A stretch of DNA of 64,000 nucleotides from Dendrolimus kikuchii (taxonomy: Eukaryota; Arthropoda; Insecta; Lepidoptera; Lasiocampidae), in contig CM034395.1 of NCBI GenBank assembly GCA_019925095.2, positions 12,817,713 through 12,881,712 on the forward strand. The letters run 5' to 3'. A program made the position numbers and the translations under genes. The notes below the pieces were generated by a model. The model did not search any database and was not told the origin of the DNA. It worked only from the letters and a program-made list of their open reading frames with translations. Below are positions 1 through 47,107 of this stretch, in pieces (within the stretch, counting starts at the first letter, position 1; every line of letters begins with the position of its first letter).

Positions 1-351
1 AGTTTACACAATATTTAGTTATATAAATAAAACTAGAACGGGTTGAAATAGGGTATTAAAGTTTGTATGGGGGACCAATCATTTATCAAGTTTATAGATA
101 CAAAAACTCATAATCTTTAAAAAAAATGTGACTTTCACTTGATATGTCTGTCCGAATACCGAAAATGGACATAGATACTTTTCATCCCGGGAGATGGGAT
201 AGTTTGCGATATAAAGTGAAATAAATCTTCCGAGGGCAAATAGCACCAACATAAAAATACAATACAATATATCCTCTATTAACGCCTGCTCTTAAAACAA
301 GAGGTACGCACTAGAGTTTGACGCGCGGCGGGGCCGCGGGGTAAACTCTAA
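1..351 (+). mobile_element. Helitron-like element, 3' part (family H1)
   Basis: No long ORF is present. The right end (about 308-351) has a GC-rich hairpin (gcgcggc / gccgcgg) followed by gtaaactctaa, the layout of a Helitron 3' end (hairpin then CTRRT). The same sequence recurs at 13590-14335 (same orientation) and, reversed, at 38705 and 51283. The left end lies outside the window. Confidence 0.6.
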
Positions 352-460
352 GAGAGACAAGTATATTTTTATCCCGGAAACTATCCCATTTTTCGGGATA
401 TAAAGTATCCTATGTTCATCCTCGGCATCGAAAATATTTATATATACATAGATAGAATAG
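352..460 (-). mobile_element. Internal fragment of Helitron family H1
   Basis: This stretch (phrases such as tatttttatcccgg and cctcggcatcgaaaat) matches the interior of the copy at 39838-39930 and, reversed, 13625-13720. It abuts the 3' end of the preceding copy, so two copies are probably nested or adjacent. Confidence 0.5.
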
Positions 461-624
461 TTTAGACCACAGATAAGCACTGTTTGGAATTTGTATTTGT
501 AAAACAATCCATCACAAAGTATATTGTAACATCCATTTCGCTGTGTCTGGTACAAAATAATTTTAGACTCCGTCGTTTTCAATAGCTGTTTAAAAGATTT
601 ATTATCATTAGCCTTTGTTTTCAG

Positions 625-1395
625 GTTCACATGTTAGTAAAGGCGACATATAAAAAAACTGAGACGGCGGTCGTATCGCGGATTCGAAGAGATTCAGCCT
701 ATCCCCAAAACAGCACAAGTCACAATTCAGATAGAAGAATGACGTACAGCACTGAATTACCATCGAATCACATCGAAAATGTTAAAGATCAGGCCCCGAT
801 CGGACCGAAACTTCATGTCGCTGAAATAATATCTATACAAGCAGGTGAAAGACTTGCCGAAATTCTGGATCCTGTATATGAGACAATACAAAATGGAATT
901 ACGAATGAAGGTTACGATTCATTAGAAAGATCAGATATGGACAATGACTCCGGCATCATACCAAACAGAGATTCAAAGATCGATGATTACTATAACTTTA
1001 CAAATAACTCCAGTGTTTCAATTGACTGCCAAGATTGGATTCGTTGTGTATCGTCACCATCGAGTAGTGTTTATGAAAATTCTTTAAATGACTATGAAAC
1101 TAGATATTTGGAAAGAAAGTTTCCAAACCATCCCAAACTAAGAGGAATCAATGAAGACCGTGAACTCAAACCCGATCGCGACAATACTACGGATAACGTA
1201 ACAGACTCTAAGGGAGACGACGAACATAATGAAATCGATAGCGAAATTGATATTGCTGCATCTGAAAATAGTAAAGAATTGATAGACGAAATTATGCAAT
1301 ATATTGAAAGTAATGACAATAAATTAAACTTAGATCCTAATCTCCTTTGCCCTAACAGGAAAGAAGATTATAACATTATTTTTATAGAAGATTAG
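625..1395 (+). CDS. Terminal exon of an unrecognised acidic protein
   Basis: I do not recognise this protein. The reading frame is open from a good splice acceptor (pyrimidine tract ending ttttcag, 615-624) to a TAG at 1393-1395, so I read it as the last coding exon (about 256 codons) of a gene that begins left of the window. The first in-frame ATG is at 631, so a single-exon gene is possible. The product is hydrophilic, rich in Asp, Glu, Asn and Ser, has no membrane segment and no repeats, and ends in an acidic tail (FIED). Its codons look like those of a host gene. A poly(A) signal follows at 1486. A basic start (KATYKK) followed by an acidic body suggests an intracellular tail or nuclear protein, but that is a guess. 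Confidence 0.55.
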   Translation, partial: VHMLVKATYKKTETAVVSRIRRDSAYPQNSTSHNSDRRMTYSTELPSNHIENVKDQAPIGPKLHVAEIISIQAGERLAEILDPVYETIQNGITNEGYDSLERSDMDNDSGIIPNRDSKIDDYYNFTNNSSVSIDCQDWIRCVSSPSSSVYENSLNDYETRYLERKFPNHPKLRGINEDRELKPDRDNTTDNVTDSKGDDEHNEIDSEIDIAASENSKELIDEIMQYIESNDNKLNLDPNLLCPNRKEDYNIIFIED

Positions 1396-1485
1396 TTATT
1401 ACCTAAGACCGCAAGTTTCTTCGCTATAATTAAATTAGTTAAGACTATAATATTGGGTCTTCGTCAGAATTGTTATTTTATACAA

Positions 1486-1491
1486 AATAAA
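1486..1491 (+). promoter_or_regulatory. Candidate poly(A) signal AATAAA
   Basis: AATAAA lies 91 nt after the stop codon of the unknown gene. The DD41D transposon starts at 1501, inside the window where cleavage would normally occur. Confidence 0.5.
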
Positions 1492-1500
1492 CACCTTATA

Positions 1501-2809
1501 ACGGGTGGGCCAAGAATTCGTTAACATTTGAATGTAACACCCCGCGCAAACACAAGCCGTGCGGGGCGCGGGGAGGGGTCTTGCCACTAGCTCGTTTCTC
1601 GGAAATCTAGTCGCAATGGATCGCTTCACGGGGCCGCAGCGCGCTTATTGTGTGAAACAATTTTATTTAAATAACAATTCGCTCATTACTGTGAGACGCT
1701 TATTTCGCGTTGAATACGATTTACACGATTTAAGTCAGTGTCCGAGTGGTCCTTTAATAAAGAAATGGGTGAAGAAGTTCGAAGAGACGGGATCTACACT
1801 AAATGTGAAGCAAACCGGCGGCCCACGGACTTCTCGGAGCGAAGGGAACGTGCAACAAGTTTCCGCTTCTGTTCAACGTGATCCAGATTTATCGACGCGC
1901 AAACGTTCGGCTGTATTAGGATTATCTCGCACATCATTACGCCGTATTTTGAAATTAGATTTGAAGTTACATCCATATAAGATCCAGATAGTGCAAGAAC
2001 TAAAACCTAATGATTTGAATTTGCGTAAGTCGTATGCCGAAACAATGTTAGATCGTTTCAGTAACTTTGATAACCTCTTATTTTCCGACGAAGCCCATTT
2101 CCACCTCAACGGACATGTCAACAAACAAAATTGCCGGTATTGGAGCAGCGAAAATCCTAAAGCTAAACACGCGAGGCCACTTCATTCTCCTAAGGTAACT
2201 GTATGGGCTGCAATTTCAGCAAAAGGACTAATTGGACCCTACTTTTTCGAAGATTCTCGTGGCCGTTCGGTTACTGTTAATTCTGCTGAGTATGTGAAAA
2301 TGTTACGGGAGTTCTTGGCACCGATGCTACTGGAATTTGCTGGCTACAACCGTAACACATGGTTTCAACAAGATGGAGCCACTTGTCACACATCCAACGA
2401 GTCCCTGCCGGTGGTCAAAGAAATGTTTCCGGAAAAGCTGATTTCCAGACGAGGCGACATCCCATGGCCACCCAGGAGCCCAGATCTGTCCCCAGCAGAC
2501 TTCTTTTTATGGGGGTATTTAAAGAGTCGTGTCTACATCCATAAACCAAATACACTACGTCAACTAAAAGAAAAAATCAGCGAAGAAATGTCGGCAATCT
2601 CGCAGTCTCTTTGCCGTCGAGTATTCGAAAATTTAGGTACTCGCTTAGAAGAGTGCAAAAGTCGAAACGGTGGCCATTTAGATGATATTATTTTTAAAAA
2701 ATAAATTCCAAGTAACAAGCTTTCTTGTAAATAAACAATTTTTAAAATATGTCAAATAGTTTTTTTTATAAGATTTTTTAAAATGTTAACTAATTCTTGG
2801 CCCACCTTG
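1501..2809 (+). mobile_element. Complete DD41D Tc1/mariner-superfamily transposon
   Basis: The element is flanked by TA at 1499-1500 and 2810-2811, the usual Tc1/mariner target duplication. Its ends are imperfect inverted repeats of about 27 bp sharing the core ggtgggccaagaatt and gttaacatt. It is 1309 bp long and carries one uninterrupted transposase ORF. The matching ends, TA duplication and open frame suggest a fairly recent insertion. Confidence 0.9.
1616..2704 (+). CDS. DD41D transposase
   Basis: This is a 362-aa cut-and-paste transposase that would bind the element's inverted ends in the nucleus and move it into TA sites. The N-terminal half carries helix-turn-helix DNA-binding regions; QRAYCVKQFYLNN at 8-20 resembles the leader seen in many insect copies. 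The catalytic triad is visible: D158 (FSDEAHF), D253 (FQQDGATCH) and D295 (SPDLSPADFFLWG). There are 41 residues between the second and third Asp, so it belongs to the DD41D group rather than classic mariner (DD34D) or maT (DD37D). The frame is also open upstream to an ATG at 1559, but MDRF at 1616 gives the usual length and start. No stops or frameshifts are present, so it may encode active protein. Confidence 0.9.
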   Translation: MDRFTGPQRAYCVKQFYLNNNSLITVRRLFRVEYDLHDLSQCPSGPLIKKWVKKFEETGSTLNVKQTGGPRTSRSEGNVQQVSASVQRDPDLSTRKRSAVLGLSRTSLRRILKLDLKLHPYKIQIVQELKPNDLNLRKSYAETMLDRFSNFDNLLFSDEAHFHLNGHVNKQNCRYWSSENPKAKHARPLHSPKVTVWAAISAKGLIGPYFFEDSRGRSVTVNSAEYVKMLREFLAPMLLEFAGYNRNTWFQQDGATCHTSNESLPVVKEMFPEKLISRRGDIPWPPRSPDLSPADFFLWGYLKSRVYIHKPNTLRQLKEKISEEMSAISQSLCRRVFENLGTRLEECKSRNGGHLDDIIFKK

Positions 2810-3117
2810 TATTTTAATAAAAAGATACTTGGTCACAAATGATCATTCTTTATTTATTACTTTAGAGGAAAGTATGTAGAAAAAATCCTTTTAATTATTT
2901 TCGCTTCCAAGTCAATGCGGTGCGGATATTTCGGAATAAGTACGTATTTATCACCTCAAGGCGTACATTATGATTGATCAGTCAACTTGTTCGAGATTTA
3001 GATCCTTTCAAAGTTCGGTTACAAAAGTGATTGCTGCTACGGCTAAGAGCACAGTTGAGCTTGAGATCTTTGGCGGTTACACTCTAAATATAAACATTTC
3101 ACAGAAATTAGAGTAAT

Positions 3118-3316
3118 ATGTTGTCCAAAATATTAATAACCGCGGTTTTGTGTTGGGGTGTCCTAAGTTTTCCCGATGGTGCGCCAATCGATACTTGTGT
3201 AAAGGAACGCGCTAACCAACCAAATCACGGCCAATATAGGACACAACCTCTGTCGACACTACCTTACAGGATTGTGGCGTCATCTTTGGTATACGAACCT
3301 AACACACCAGTTACAG
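3118..3316 (+). CDS. Reeler gene exon 1 (signal peptide, domain start)
   Basis: Starts at ATG 3118 and ends after ...NTPVT plus one base (phase 1); the donor gtttgt starts at 3317. Reading through the donor reaches a stop at 3331. Confidence 0.88.
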
Positions 3317-6300
3317 GTTTGTACGATTCATGAATTTTCGATACATTCCAAATTAAATATTTTACGAAAGTATTTTTGCCAATGTCAATTTGGTGAATAT
3401 CCAAGCCCTGACGTTTAATTATCTAAATATAGCCGATCAGTCAATTTATTTGATTGATGAACATTGGATACATTGATAATTTCTTTTTATCTATTATTTA
3501 AAAAATTACAGCTCGTTCCTAACTATTGTTACAATGTATAACTTGTTTATACATTATTATAAACTCATCTTATTAAATAACATTCTTGATAAGAAATAAG
3601 ATGAACACTATAATCCTTACATTGTAAAAGGATAAGCAGTTTAAGTTACACAATGATCACGAGATTTACTTCTTATGTTAAGTCTGAAGATTTGTAAATT
3701 AAATTACTTACAGTCTTCTCCGTGTCAGGTAGGTATTCTTGTGATGGTAATCACCGTAATGGCTAGACAAATTTGGGTTTCAGTCAACCTTCTTCTAGTT
3801 TTTTTTGTTTTACTTAAACTATTTGTCAAATAAAAAAGGTTTAAAACGTCAATTTTAACAGGATATTGTATATTACATAAATACCATCACATGTACTAGG
3901 AGAGGATATACGGATGTTAAATTTTTAGGCGTATCAAACTGCGTATCCTACAGTGTGTAGTTATTTAGCAAATATATCGTTAACCGTATATACTACCATG
4001 ATAACAGATGTTTAAATAATGAAACTGAACGGCACTACAACCTATCTATTTTAAAAATTTCAGGAGTTTGATACACGAAATAAGTTAAAACTTTCCCATC
4101 ATACTTTTATTGATATTTAAAGACGCGCCGCTTTCTCACTTTTCGTTACTTTATGCAACCAACTGCTAATTTAACTTAATTTTATTTGCTTGCTCTAGTA
4201 TTATTCAGTGCTTAGGCAGAAACTTGTATATGTGATGATAACAATCTGTAAATTAGAATGATTTCGATTCGTTTCGAATTTAAACATTTCGGGCTTTAGA
4301 CGGGTATTTTTTTTAAACTATTTCGAACTATAAAATATATAAATACATACATAATTTAAAAAAAATGTTTTATAAATCAATTGATAAAATCAGCGTAATG
4401 CCGCAACACGCATAAATCGTAGGCCCGGATGCATGTTGGGTTACGCAAACACCAAACATACTCATGGCATTGTAGGTCACCCAACTATGGTAACCAGACC
4501 GGTTCATTTCTACATGTGTTCGACAAAAAATATTTTTAAGAAAACAAGATCAAATGTTACGGCAAAAGCAGTCTAACATATTATTATTATAAGCAAACAT
4601 TATTTTTTTTTATCTCATTCTGGATTAATGTGAGAATTACTTACCATAAAATTAGTCATAATGTTACATTTTGATTTTGATAATATAAGTAGAATTTTAT
4701 TATCTTTATTGTATTTCATGGTAAAAAACCTATTAAACATGTCATACAAATAGATTTACAAATAAGATAAAGTCTTGGCCGAAAAATACGCGCAATCTTA
4801 TTGTGCATTATTTACATTTCTACAAGGTACCTATGTATTTAAAGTTGTGCACGACGCAAAACACAAGAATTAACAGAAATAAAAATTCCTTGGCCATTTT
4901 TTAAGGAGATAAAGTAACCCAAGTAAATATCAAATTTCGAAATTTCAGTTACAATAGAAGGGGCTGAGCCATTCAAAGGGTTCTTTATCCAAGCCCGTTC
5001 AGTGGAGACTGACCAGTGGTTGGGTTCGTGGGAAAACGCGCCGAACACAACAATACATCCGGAGTGTGCTTCTATCACCCATGCTGACCCAGTTGCTAAG
5101 GCTAGGGCTACTTTGTTATGGAAAGCACCGCCTAACGCGCACGGCAGAGTTTATTTCACGTAAGTAAACTATTGTAGTATACCATATTCCAGCGACGTAG
5201 CTGTCTAGAGATGAGCATTGTATCGTAGTTCGTTCAGGAATGAGGGAACGGAGGGATTTCAACACCTCACTGTGGTGAAGCCCAAAAGAAGAACAAATTT
5301 ATTTTAAAATTTAAAAATAACGACCTTGATATCCATGTTAGAAAATTACAACACTTCGTTTACAAACTTTTTGAAAAACTGAAGAAAATTTTAGGTTTCA
5401 AGATTTTTATTATTATAAACATTTAATAAGAGCCAATGTTAACAATAGGAATTTGAGGTTGTGGATAAGATTTATAAATTTTTGCTTAAGGACTTCGACG
5501 TCGTGGCCCCATATGATACGCTGGAGGTAAATTTTGACGTGAGTTCACGTGAAATAACCCTTAAATAATATTCGGTTTTGTAATGGATAAGAACTAATTT
5601 CGCGTCTTCAGTAGCATACCTAAACCTTAGTTCATTGTTTTACGGGAACAATACAATTTTTCAGGATAAATTTCTGATAACTAAGATGCCTATTACCAAA
5701 TGGTAATTGGTTCATTTCTAAAGCCGCGAAGAGATCCACACAAAGTCAACTATGACCCAAAGAAGAGGGACTAATATTTTACGCGAAATAAAGTGCATCA
5801 AAAAAGATAACAACATTTCTTATTTACTGTCGGCGATATTTCGCTAGTGGAGCAATTCTGAATTTGCGCCATAAATAAAATTACTCCACATTCGACTTGA
5901 TTTGAATTGAGCAATATGTAACATTAGATTGCTAATGTTTAAGATGTTGTTTATAATTAAGTACGAAAAACGTATAAATATCGAACTGATATATGTATTA
6001 AGTACCCATTAAATTTTGACGCTATACTTGATAACAAGGTCTTTGAACTTCTGTACCAGTACAGTCCTTTCACTATATTTAATAGTATATGCTTAGATTG
6101 TGTAATATTAATGAGCTGACGGATCATGAGTGCTTCGGTGACCTTTAGATAAACTGATCGAGCCAGCTGCGTCTAAGGGGGTGATCTTTTAATCTATAAA
6201 GACGGTTGACGCAGTTAAATAACATTGGACTGGGCGTAACTACGTTCTAAGTCTCAGCCTTTCTACATAAAAAGCGCGGGGCACATGGGAGGAGGGTGGT

Positions 6301-8641
6301 TTTAGTGGGTAGTGGTTGTTGCCCGTGCAACTTCTCGGAGTCTCCACACAAGCTGGTTGATTACTGTTTGGATTGCCCCTTATTAAAGGGTAAAGCCTCC
6401 ATGATCAACTATGGTCTAATCCCTTGCAAAGGACCCGGTATTGTGCGTAAATAGCATTTCCCCCGCCTTAAAAAAAAAGTTAAATAACATTATTATTATT
6501 CATGTTAATGCATGAATGTGAAACTAACTATTTTAGGAGGTATGTTCTTTTTTAAACCAGGCTGTAAAAAAGAACAAACCTTCAAACGAAATATTCTTGC
6601 AAACGCCTAGCTAAATTTTATGCCTTCAGTTATTAACTTTAAAAACAAATATGAATATTTCTAAATTCTTCATGAATGTTTCTTCTGAAAAAGTCACTAC
6701 TTCGAAAAATTCAAAATCGGTTACCCAACTACCGTTTAGACAAGTCTGTGTTTTTGTATTTACCTAGTCTTGCCATAAGTATTGTAACAAATAATTTTTA
6801 TTCTATTGCAAATAACATTTATAAGTTTTACAGTGTGTTAGTTTAATACATAAATATAAAACAATTTAAAATATAAAAGCTTATTCAAAGTGGTCTCCAT
6901 TGGCTGCAATACAGTCCTTTAAACGTTGAGGCCAGTTATCAATATGCACGCACTCTTTCCATGGGAAAATTCTTCACTGCCAAACGTATGGATTGTTTTA
7001 CGGACTCCGAGCTTAGAGACTCTCTTAGAGACTCCGACTCCGAGTTTAGAGCAAGCCGTACTCTCTAAAACTGACCATAAATCATAATCCAGCGGATTAA
7101 GATCGGGACTAGATGACGCCCAGTCTTCAGCTCTGATGAAGTCCGAAACGTTCCGTTTCCAACCAAGACTGCGTGGATCGAGCTTTATGACCCGGCGCCG
7201 AGTCTTGCTAGAAGGACCATTCTTGGTTTTTGAACATGGTGTTTTGATACCTTTTTTACAAAAATATGGCTCAGTCACTCCTTCATAGCTAACACCCCAC
7301 TAAACCATCACTGAAGACGGATAATGCCCACGTTGCACTCTGACTAATTGAGAAGCTTCCTTAGAGCTTTGTGGATAAATACGGTCATTTTGTTTGTTAA
7401 AATGTTGCTCAATTGTAAAAAATTTCTCATCCGGAAACAAAATTTTTCTGTGACCTCCCTTTGCGTACCGCTTCAGTAGTTGTTTCGATTTTACCACCCT
7501 ATTCTTTTTTTAAATTATGAGTTAAGAAATGATCAGTGCGTCTCTTATAGGCTGCAAGTCCTAAGTCATCTTTTAAAATACGCGACATGGTCCTAGGTGA
7601 TATCTTCATCCCCCGAGATAAAATCTTTTGCTTTCGGAGAGGATTTCTTCGAATTCTTTCCCCTTACTGCTTTGATCACCTTTTTCGTACGAACACTACG
7701 TGGACGGCCAGATCTTTTTCTATCACAAACAGAGGAGGTCTCATTGTACCTATTAATAGCCCGGTACACAAACATTTGACTAATACCAAGCGTACGGAGA
7801 GTTTTAAAAATTGCATTGGGCTCCATACCTACTTTGTGTAATGCAATCACAGCGATTCGGTTCTCTTTATCGTCCCACTCGATTTTAATATCGCAAAATG
7901 TTGTACAATGTATTGGCGCCAAAATGAGAAAACACAGTGAACAATCATATAAAAATGACAGATTCCAAATTCAAATGTAATATTTTGTTTCTTTTTAATT
8001 GTAACAGTATTTATGGCCAGACTAAGTAGATACCATAAGTGTATATTCTACATGTTTTCACGATATCTCAAGTGCCTACTAAAATAATACATATAACCAG
8101 GCTTTTTTTTGTCACTTATTTTTTGGGGGTACGCTAATTCTCGAAAGTTGTAAGTCTATATTTTTTTGTTTGTAGCTCGACTCCACTCGACTATTAAAAA
8201 TATCCATATTTCGTGTAAAGGTTACCAAAATGGTTTTTTTTTTCAGTTTTGATGGCAATTTTTCAATATTTTCGAAATTTCCTTCAAGGGCACTGCGTTC
8301 CCCCGCGAGCACCCACAAAAAAAGCCCAGCTCATAACAGATATTTAGCTATAAAGGAAATATATTTAATTTATAAATAATAATTCAAATAGTCCTGAGCA
8401 CAGCACGATGTAAACTCAGATACAGATTCTTCAATGTTAATATAAGACTATAGATATCTATCTTTCTACTTTTCAAATTTTATAATCAATCCCAATATAA
8501 TCTTGATTGAGTGTAAAAATTATTCAATTAAATCAAATAATGTTTTTCAGAGGTACTGTATTGAAGAACTACAGAACATTTTGGGTAAATCTAATAGCAG
8601 AAGCACCGCAAGACCCACTACAACTGCAAGTTCTCGGTTGA
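3118..8641 (+). CDS. Secreted Reeler-domain defense protein (Hdd11-like), three exons
   Basis: Joining 3118-3316, 4949-5159 and 8551-8641 gives 501 nt, or 166 aa plus stop; all junctions are GT-AG and in frame. The product begins with a signal peptide (about residues 1-17, hydrophobic ILITAVLCWGVLS) followed by FPDGAP, the usual mature N-terminus of lepidopteran 'putative defense protein' and noduler-type proteins. The rest is one Reeler domain, with hallmarks NQPNHGQ, GFFIQAR, HPECASITHAD and the C-terminal GTVLKNYRTFWVNLIAE. Length matches the family (about 165-170 aa). Known relatives are haemolymph proteins induced on bacterial challenge, some of which bind microbes and promote nodulation; that role is inferred here from family membership. 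The 3.4-kb second intron contains a maT relic and a LINE fragment. Confidence 0.9.
3317..4948 (+). other. Reeler gene intron 1, no recognised content
   Basis: AT-rich sequence with no ORF, known repeat or RNA gene that I can recognise. Confidence 0.6.
4949..5159 (+). CDS. Reeler gene exon 2 (core of domain)
   Basis: Acceptor aatttcag ends at 4948 and donor gtaagta starts at 5160. It encodes the centre of the Reeler domain, from VTIEGAEPFKGFFIQAR to NAHGRVYF, including the domain's conserved Cys (HPEC). Confidence 0.9.
6213..6491 (+). mobile_element. 5'-truncated R1-like LINE, 3' UTR only
   Basis: The body (6227-6477) is bounded by a perfect 14-bp target duplication, agttaaataacatt, at 6213-6226 and 6478-6491, and ends in a short A tail. 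The body matches the 3' UTR of the larger LINE at 47432-48556 on the other strand, for example ctgggcgtaactacgttcta. It sits in Reeler intron 2. Confidence 0.85.
6767..8022 (-). mobile_element. maT (DD37D) transposon, degraded copy 1
   Basis: TA dinucleotides at 6765-6766 and 8023-8024 flank 1256 bp with similar inverted ends (gtcttgccataagtattgt on the left; the reversed right end reads gtctggccataaatactgt). It sits in Reeler intron 2, antisense to that gene. Confidence 0.85.
6885..7922 (-). pseudogene. maT transposase pseudogene
   Basis: The start at 7922 (MAPIHCTTFCDIKIEWDDKE) gives the N-terminal helix-turn-helix region; KSKQLLKRYAKGGHRKILF near 7495 and SSPDLNPLDYDLW near 7080 belong to the catalytic domain. 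The pieces lie in different frames, and the region of the second catalytic Asp is damaged, as comparison with the copy at 45164 shows. It is not expected to be active. Confidence 0.85.
8551..8641 (+). CDS. Reeler gene exon 3 (C-terminus)
   Basis: Acceptor tgtttttcag ends at 8550. With the two bases left from exon 2 the frame reads TGTVLKNYRTFWVNLIAEA and stops at TGA 8639-8641. Another frame is open over the same DNA but is not the coding one. Confidence 0.9.
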
Positions 8642-8842
8642 ATATTCCTCTTCACTTACCTACTTTATTTTTATGTATGTTGTTATCTATTTTTAAATCC
8701 GATATTTAATCTAAGTAAATGGATTTGTTAAAGCATTATTGAGCTCATTAACAAAGAAATGAAATTTTAAGTTTTGATGTATCGTCTTTTTAAATGTGAT
8801 AAAAAGTTAATTAAGTATTTAAAACACGTGTCAATTACCTGT

Positions 8843-8848
8843 AATAAA
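8843..8848 (+). promoter_or_regulatory. Candidate poly(A) signal of Reeler gene
   Basis: AATAAA about 200 nt after the Reeler stop codon; no closer one is seen. Confidence 0.45.
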
Positions 8849-8999
8849 TATAATTTTAATAGTCAACATACTTGCGCCATAATTCTGTTAAGCAATTTTT
8901 CATGAAATTTAAACATTTATGAGCTGCAAACATTTTACTTGGCTGAATTCAAATGCTGTTTTTGTATTATATAATCAACAAAACATAAAAATTATAAGG

Positions 9000-9278
9000 A
9001 TGGCCATTTCAATTTCTTTAAATATAGTTATATTTATGATACCAGACTTTTATGGTTTTACTTGCGGGCCTGGCAGACGTTGTCCTGTCCTAAAAAATAA
9101 AATTTATAATCCGATTGAAGCGTCACCTACCGGGTCCAATTGTGATTCTAAACTATTCTCGAAACCTCTTCAACACACAACAAATCCATCCAAGGATCTA
9201 GGAGTACATACTAACAGAAGAATTTTGTATATGAAGATGTTGTACTACTCTTTTCCAATAATATCTATAATATTATAA
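9000..9278 (+). CDS. Small hypothetical ORF with hydrophobic N-terminus
   Basis: A 92-aa frame starting MAISISLNIVIFMIPDFYGF, which would serve as a signal peptide, followed by a polar stretch with three Cys and a hydrophobic end. I recognise no family. Its last few codons run into the Helitron that begins at 9262, so the stop is not original. It may be chance or the remains of a small secreted protein. A longer start at 8919 is possible but destroys the signal-like N-terminus. Confidence 0.2.
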   Translation: MAISISLNIVIFMIPDFYGFTCGPGRRCPVLKNKIYNPIEASPTGSNCDSKLFSKPLQHTTNPSKDLGVHTNRRILYMKMLYYSFPIISIIL

Positions 9279-9791
9279 AATTCTAAACATGCCGTGTTTG
9301 TACTTTCAAGCTATCAAAAAAAAACAACTGGAATAGACTATATAAACGATGGAGAACACGATGCAATATTTTTTTCAATTTCTTGATTTTGTTCGGGATT
9401 CAAGTAAAACTACTGGACCGATTGCGATGCGATCGATAGCAAATTCTTAGACTTAAAATCTGCGCTACTTTTATTTATTCCGAGAATCCCGAGGAACTTT
9501 TTCTGGAAATTATTTAAAATGGCCAGTTTAAAAAGGAAATCGAATTCCAATGTTTTTTTTTTTACTGATTGATAGCAAATTTTATGTAATAAAATGTGTG
9601 ATAGTTATTATTCCGAGAATTTTCCCGAGAGCGGTTTGCAGTTATTCGGGTGCCTAAAAATTACCTTATTCCGACAGTTTTGACTAAGCCAATAGCTTAT
9701 ACTCTCTTTTAAATGCTGCGGTACTTCGTGTCCCGGGAATCCCGCAGGAATTTCAAAACAAGCGTGTACGCAGTCAAGGGCATATCCTAGT
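9262..9791 (+). mobile_element. Helitron-like element, family H3
   Basis: Starts with tctataatattataaa and ends with gggcatatcctagt. The same sequence from end to end recurs at 32008-32582 and 37633-38140. No coding capacity. Confidence 0.6.
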
Positions 9792-10971
9792 AAGGGTGTG
9801 GTATAGATATACGGCACATTTATTTATTATTTGAGATATTAAATTAATTTTGGGTGGTTATAAAAAAATAACCACGAAGGCTAAGGCTGGTGCTCCGCTT
9901 CGCTTCGCACCCGCCTTGGCCGTCTGACCTATATTAAAAAAGTTCGGATTTGTTCATAATAAATAAATTTGCCGTGTATCTATACCCCATCCCTTTATTC
10001 ATTTGATGGTATAAATTCCAAACTCTAATTACACTTTACTGTTCCAGCTAATTAGAAAAGTTAACAGAGAATACAAAACGACAATTTTAAAATAAATATT
10101 TTTATTTAAATATTGAGTAACATAAATGCATTCACGGCAACCGGTCAGTTTAACATGAGAAACTTGCGAATAAACAACACATGTTTTTCATAACACATTG
10201 TCAATAATATAAGTTAATCTTTATGATACAACATACAAAACATACTCCGTAATGAATGCCAAATGTCAAACGTGCCACAGATAAGCAAAAAATATAAGCA
10301 CCACTATATACTATGTTAAGACGTAGATGTAAGTATGCATAGACACATGCAGTGTGCTTGAATAATTCGACATAGAATCATTATATTGTTAAATCTCGGT
10401 TGCATCTGAAACACTACTGAAGGCTAAGGTCCATTATCATAATAATATTTTAATTAGAGAGTTTACGGTAACTAATTGGAAAACCGACGTGGTAGAGAAC
10501 ACCAGAGTCAAATGAAGGTGGAAGCAAGAAGAAACAATAGAGATAGAGCAAAGGAGTATGGGTGATAAGAAATTTAGGAAAACATACACCAACTGGCAAC
10601 TCCCCTATGAAATATTCGACGAGTATTTGACAGGGTACTTTGAGTTTGATGACAAATTCAAATGCACAAAAGCAAACATTCTTTGAGTTTTAATACAAAT
10701 CCAATAACCATTCAAAATATGAAAATCAGTTAGATAATCGTTTAATGGTTACTAATAAACCTGATAGTCACAAAACTCTAAGAAGTACTACTAATAAATG
10801 GACCTCACATTTTAAATTGGAACAAATATAATGTAAATATTCGACTTTCAAAACCACAACATCACACATACGTGCATCCGATACTACATCACGACATGTT
10901 GCATAATTTATCACATTAGTATCTCCATAAACGCGGGGTTAAATGCATGACGCAGGCGACCGCTTCAACGG
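9792..10971. other. Spacer between Helitron H3 and TBCD 3' end
   Basis: AT-rich, with a small GC-rich patch at 9875-9925. No gene seen; it may include the distal 3' UTR of TBCD. Confidence 0.4.
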
Positions 10972-10977
10972 TTTATT
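10972..10977 (-). promoter_or_regulatory. Candidate poly(A) signal of TBCD
   Basis: AATAAA on the minus strand, 53 nt after the TBCD stop codon. A more distant candidate lies near 10101-10106. Confidence 0.45.
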
Positions 10978-11030
10978 CTGCAGTCTATCAAGCGAAGTAT
11001 AAACTAAGGATCATGTTATTATATAACTAT

Positions 11031-47107
<36,077 letters not shown>

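Noticed and set aside
8503..8709. A 68-codon frame overlapping Reeler exon 3
   Set aside because: It is in a different frame from the spliced protein, which ends at 8641.
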